The translations under genes and the position numbers were made by a program. Positions 4,331 through 6,887 of a stretch of DNA of 6,887 nt are shown in pieces. Each line of letters opens with the position of its first letter. The first letter of the stretch is position 1. The stretch is from Actinomycetes bacterium (GTDB lineage: Bacteria; Actinomycetota; Acidimicrobiia; Acidimicrobiales; Palsa-688). Where the stretch lies: contig JAKBBS010000168.1 of NCBI GenBank assembly GCA_021808425.1, positions 1 through 6,887 on the forward strand, in the 5' to 3' direction. The notes under the pieces were generated by a model, which was given only the letters and a program-made list of their open reading frames with translations, was not told the DNA's origin and did no database searches.

Positions 4331-5740
4331 GTGAACCGCAACCGCCTGATATGGGCTTTCGTCGTCACCTCGGTGGCGTCGTTCATGGTCAGCCTCGACA
4401 ACCTCGTGGTGACCATGGCCCTGCCCTCGATCCGCACCCACCTCCACGCCAGCCTGGCCAGCCTGGAGTGGACCGTCAACGCGTACACCCTTTCGTTCGC
4501 CGTGCTCATCCTGACCGGCGCCGCCCTCGGAGACCGGCTCGGCCGCCGGCGGGTGCTCACCGCCGGCCTGGCCGTGTTCACCCTGGCCAGTGCCGCCGCC
4601 GCCCTTGCGCCCGACGTGACCGTGCTGGTTGTGAGCAGGGCCATCCAGGGTGCCGGGGCGGCCGCCGTCCTGCCCCTCACCTTCACCATCATGTCCTCGT
4701 CGGTACCCGCCGAGCGTCGCGGCGCTGCCCTCGGAGTGCTCGGCGCGGTGTCCGGACTGGCCGTTGCGGTGGGCCCGCTGGTGGGCGGGGCCGTTGTGGA
4801 GGGGGCGTCGTGGCAGTGGATCTTCTGGATCAACGTGCCGATCGGCCTGGCCCTCCTCCCCTTCGCCGCAACCCGTCTGAACGAGACCACGGCCCGCTCC
4901 CACCTCGACCCCATCGGCCTAGCCCTGGCAAGTGGCGGACTGTTCGGCATCGTATTCGGCCTGGTCAAGGCGGGTAGCGACGGGTGGGCCTCCCTACCCG
5001 TCCTTGGCAGCCTCGCCGCCGGCGTCGCCCTAGTTGTGGCCTTCGGTCTCTGGCAGACCCGCGCCCGGCACCCCATGCTGCCACTGCGCCTCTTCCGCAA
5101 CCGGGCCTTCACCGCCTCCAACCTGGCGTCACTGCTATTCAGCTTCGGGATGTTCGGGAGCATCTTCCTGCTTGCGCAGTTCCTCCAGAGCGCGCTCGGC
5201 TACTCGCCTCTCCAGGCCGGCCTGCGCACCCTGCCGTGGACGGCCATGCCCTTGATGGTGGCCCCGGTTGCCGGGCCCCTGTCGGATCGCATCGGGGGCC
5301 GTCCCTTTTTGGTCAGCGGGTTGGCCTTGCAGGGTGTCGGGCTGGCCTGGCTTGCCGCCCTGATCGGCCCCCACGTCTCTTACCTCTCGCTGGTCGCCCC
5401 GTTCGTCTGCTGCGGTATCGGCATGGCGCTGTTCTTCATCCCGGTGGCCAATGTGGTACTCGGTGCCGTGCCAGCCGCCGACCAGGGGGTCGCCTCCGGT
5501 GCCAACAACGCCATCCGCGAGCTGGGCGGGGTGCTCGGCATCGCCGTGCTCGGCACCGTCTTCGCCAGCCACGGAAGCTACGCCAGCGCCGCAACCTTCG
5601 CCGCCGGCCTGCGCCCGGCCATCTGGGTCGGAGCCGGGGTCGTCGGCGTGGGAGCGCTGTCGGCAACCGTCATCCCCCGGCACCGGCGGGGCGCCCGGGC
5701 AGACTCTCCCCTGACCCCCGAGGCGCTGGTCGCCGCGTAG
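4331..5740 (+). CDS. MFS drug exporter, DHA2 (EmrB/QacA-type, 14-TMS) family
   Basis: A 469-residue integral membrane protein expected to export toxic compounds by proton antiport. GTG 4331 is supported by AGAAGGG (4318-4324) six bases upstream. Family motifs are in order: the TM1 motif D1 LDNLVVTMALPSI (22-34), motif A GDRLGRRRV (67-75) in the TM2-TM3 loop, motif B RAIQGAGAAAVLP (103-115), and motif C region GPLVGGAVVEG (148-158), followed by WQWIFWINVPIG (161-172), which is characteristic of DHA2 members. The second half carries a motif A-like loop GPLSDRIGGRP (315-325) and ANNAIRELGGVLGIAVLG (391-408), also typical. The length suits 14 membrane segments, with a short charged tail after about 448. 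Substrate cannot be read from sequence. It is the apparent second target of the adjacent TetR; there is no terminator between them, but a separate operator and spacing imply its own promoter. Confidence 0.95.
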   Translation: MNRNRLIWAFVVTSVASFMVSLDNLVVTMALPSIRTHLHASLASLEWTVNAYTLSFAVLILTGAALGDRLGRRRVLTAGLAVFTLASAAAALAPDVTVLVVSRAIQGAGAAAVLPLTFTIMSSSVPAERRGAALGVLGAVSGLAVAVGPLVGGAVVEGASWQWIFWINVPIGLALLPFAATRLNETTARSHLDPIGLALASGGLFGIVFGLVKAGSDGWASLPVLGSLAAGVALVVAFGLWQTRARHPMLPLRLFRNRAFTASNLASLLFSFGMFGSIFLLAQFLQSALGYSPLQAGLRTLPWTAMPLMVAPVAGPLSDRIGGRPFLVSGLALQGVGLAWLAALIGPHVSYLSLVAPFVCCGIGMALFFIPVANVVLGAVPAADQGVASGANNAIRELGGVLGIAVLGTVFASHGSYASAATFAAGLRPAIWVGAGVVGVGALSATVIPRHRRGARADSPLTPEALVAA

Positions 5741-6100
5741 CGGAAGCCCTATGTCGCAGGGATCGTGGACGCCGGTGGCTACCTCCCGGCATGACATGCT
5801 TGTGGTCTTGAGCTGGCATTATACGAACACCCCAGGATAGGTAACAGACCAGGTCACGGTGGCCGATCGGCCCAAGGTACTTCGTGTGGTCGAGTGAGAC
5901 CGCTACTACGCGAGGACCGGAGATGCGGTCGTGAGCGAGCAGACGTTGGACGCCCCTGTATTCGGGCCACGAGCCGACCAGGCAACTCTCCCAACCAGAG
6001 CTGTGCCCGGAATCGGTATAGCGCCAGTTGGTGGCCCGCCGAGTGTGATCCGTCTCGAAGTTGCCGCCGACGTTGTGGTCGAGAAAGTAATGAGCCAAGA
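5741..6100. other. 360-bp stretch without a recognisable gene
   Basis: No family match was seen in any frame. A short plus-strand frame (GTG 5931 to 6149, 72 residues, with GGAG eight bases upstream) is open, but it overlaps the end of the SnoaL pseudogene and has no recognisable motif. A long minus-strand open frame here (within 5670-6317) runs in antisense to the exporter end and lacks family features. A 12-bp perfect palindrome GGCCGATCGGCC (5861-5872) and a minus-strand TATAAT (5823-5818) are present, the latter without a convincing -35. Just after the exporter stop, GCCGG (5772-5776) can pair with CCGGC (5787-5791), but no U-run follows, so I do not call a terminator. Confidence 0.5.
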
Positions 6101-6468
6101 TCACCAGGTGTTGAAGGCAACGCTTTCGAAGAAGCGGTCCTGTCGATGATCTGGCCGTCGGCCAGACACAGGACCCGGGCGTAGCAGTTCGTGTAGGCTT
6201 GGTCGTCTTTGGCGATGCCGTGTCTATCCTAGACGACGACCACGGTGTCGCCCTCGGCAATGATCGAGCGGATGATGGTCGGCCGGAATAGTTTGCGACT
6301 GGCGAATCGGGCGCCAAGAGGGGCGAGCACCTCGTCCATGACCACCTGGGGGCCCTGGTATACCTTGGCGGCGACTGAGAGTCGGCATCACTTCCGGTGC
6401 CGTCCCGCCAGGCCTCGAAGGCTCGACGGATGAGGTCACGGTTTGGTCTAGGTCTTGCTGGTGGCCAT
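6101..6468 (-). pseudogene. SnoaL-like (NTF2-fold, ketosteroid-isomerase-related) protein, multiply disrupted
   Basis: Read on the minus strand and stitched across frames, this locus gives MATSKT (6468-6451), then NRDLIRRAFEAWRDGTG (6443-6393), then VYQGPQVVMDEVLAPLGARF with RPTIIRSIIAEGDTVVVV, then DRHGIAKDDQAYTNCYARVL with LADGQIIDRTA, then FFESVAFNTW (6133-6104) and a TGA at 6103-6101. Order and content fit SnoaL-like/NTF2 proteins of about 130 residues (typical end ...DGRIVEATAFFDSVAFNDLW). Lesions seen: TAG at 6450-6448 where Glu is usual, a frameshift directly after it, a small deletion and frame change near 6392-6385, TAG at 6231-6229 (probably from the TGG of the usual VVVRWxG), and a one-base loss near 6134. 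Its start lies 17 bases past the MerR-like stop, so the two were probably one transcription unit. It cannot give a full product. Confidence 0.8.
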
Positions 6469-6485
6469 GTCGGTCGTCTCGGCGC

Positions 6486-6887
6486 TCAGGGAGTCGGGCC
6501 GGTGGGGAAGATGGGCCAGCCAACCTCGGTGCGCCACAGCCGCTGGTCGTTAGTGTCGATGGGCCCGACGACGTAGTACTCCCGGAGGGGGCCGTTGACG
6601 GCGAGGGCGTGTCGGGTGACGTAAGCCCCCAAAGCGCCGTAGGCGCGGTCGATGCCCTGGTGGGATCCGGGATGGATGATCACGGCCAAGTCGGTGGGCG
6701 GCACGATAAGCGGAGTCACCCGGCCTATCGGCCGGACGGTGTGCGCAGTAGGAATAAAGATGGTGGCCTCGCCACGGTCGTCGGCGAAGAGGTCGTCGAC
6801 GAAGATCCCACCAGCCGGGCCGGCTGTCTCGAGGTATTGGGCGGCGAGGCTCGCGGTGAGCTCGCCGAGGGCTCCTTGGTACCAGAC
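6486..6887 (-). CDS. MerR-family-type regulator, C-terminal GyrI-like effector-binding domain (N-terminus outside window)
   Basis: The minus-strand frame is open from the window edge to a TGA at 6488-6486, giving 133 residues. It reads as a GyrI-like (SOUL/AraC-effector-binding) domain: GPAGGIFVDDLF near the start, ATIFIP, VRPIGRVTPLIVPPTDLAV, HPGSHQGIDRAYGALGAYV, then GPLREYYVVGP and WRTEVGWPIF, the conserved end of this domain. In actinobacteria this combination is usually the drug-binding C-terminus of MerR-family activators such as BmrR-like proteins, about 250-280 residues long; the DNA-binding HTH would lie to the right of the window. A GTG at 6719 could start a shorter protein, but the domain clearly extends upstream of it. 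It points toward the dead SnoaL-like gene. A stand-alone GyrI-like protein or an AraC-family regulator are alternatives. The frame is intact to the edge, so the gene may still be functional. Confidence 0.85.
   Translation of the reverse strand, partial: VWYQGALGELTASLAAQYLETAGPAGGIFVDDLFADDRGEATIFIPTAHTVRPIGRVTPLIVPPTDLAVIIHPGSHQGIDRAYGALGAYVTRHALAVNGPLREYYVVGPIDTNDQRLWRTEVGWPIFPTGPTP

Noticed and set aside
4304..5163. Long minus-strand open frames opposite the exporter
   Set aside because: They are GC-rich antisense shadows of the MFS gene with arginine/alanine-rich, featureless translations.
5818..5823. Perfect TATAAT on the minus strand
   Set aside because: No acceptable -35 at 16-18 bases, and transcription would run into the 3' end of the convergent exporter gene.
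5940..6020. tRNA-like D-arm on the minus strand (AGCTCTGGTTGGGAGAGTTGCC is resembled)
   Set aside because: No pairing anticodon stem, no TTCGA T-loop and no acceptor stem could be formed.
5931..6149. 72-codon plus-strand frame with GGAG eight bases upstream of GTG
   Set aside because: No recognisable motif, and its 3' end lies over the SnoaL pseudogene on the other strand; probably chance.
5670..6317. Minus-strand open frame of 215 codons
   Set aside because: It runs antisense into the end of the exporter gene and through the wrong frame of the SnoaL pseudogene; no family features.
6720..6735. Inverted repeat CCGGCC-TATC-GGCCGG
   Set aside because: It lies inside the conserved coding sequence of the GyrI-like domain (RPIGR) and is explained by codon choice.

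Overview
The window is high-GC DNA with GTG/TTG starts, at least one apparently leaderless promoter and a secreted protein carrying GYWL/DGGIFSF-type repeats. Together these suggest an actinobacterium. The repeat type is one I associate with Acidimicrobiia and relatives, but that placement is inference from memory and was not tested.

Layout from left to right. (1) Positions 1-505, minus strand: a GNAT N-acetyltransferase with a GTG start, cut only at its C-terminus by the window edge. (2) 689-2218, plus strand, divergent from the acetyltransferase: a secreted protein with a signal peptide, a CAP/SCP-like domain and six C-terminal propeller-like repeats, followed by a strong hairpin. (3) About 2345-3570: a graveyard of type II toxin-antitoxin modules. 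It holds a tandem octamer repeat, a YefM/Phd-type antitoxin with a damaged start, the N-terminal half of its RelE/ParE toxin, the C-terminal part of a VapC-like PIN toxin, and, on the opposite strand, antitoxin and RelE remnants joined out of frame. (4) 3624-5740: a compact drug-efflux cassette made of a TetR-family repressor and a DHA2 (EmrB/QacA-type) MFS exporter. Each gene is preceded by a near-identical 14-bp palindrome, which is almost certainly the operator. (5) 5741-6100: no recognisable gene. (6) 6101-6468, minus strand: a SnoaL-like (NTF2-fold) gene destroyed by several independent lesions. Directly upstream on the same strand is (7) 6486-6887, the C-terminal GyrI-like effector-binding domain of a probable MerR-family regulator whose N-terminus lies outside the window.

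The part that clearly works as a unit is the TetR/MFS pair. The TetR protein should bind AGTGATNANTCACT in the spacer of its own promoter and in front of the exporter gene, and release both when it binds a toxic ligand. The exporter would then pump that compound out by proton antiport. Most of the remainder is either a stand-alone gene (acetyltransferase, CAP-repeat protein) or gene debris. The amount of decay on both sides of the efflux cassette suggests a plastic, accessory stretch of chromosome. I found no transposase, integrase, CRISPR array, tRNA or rRNA, and no convincing new multi-gene system. The most unusual intact object is the CAP-propeller fusion.
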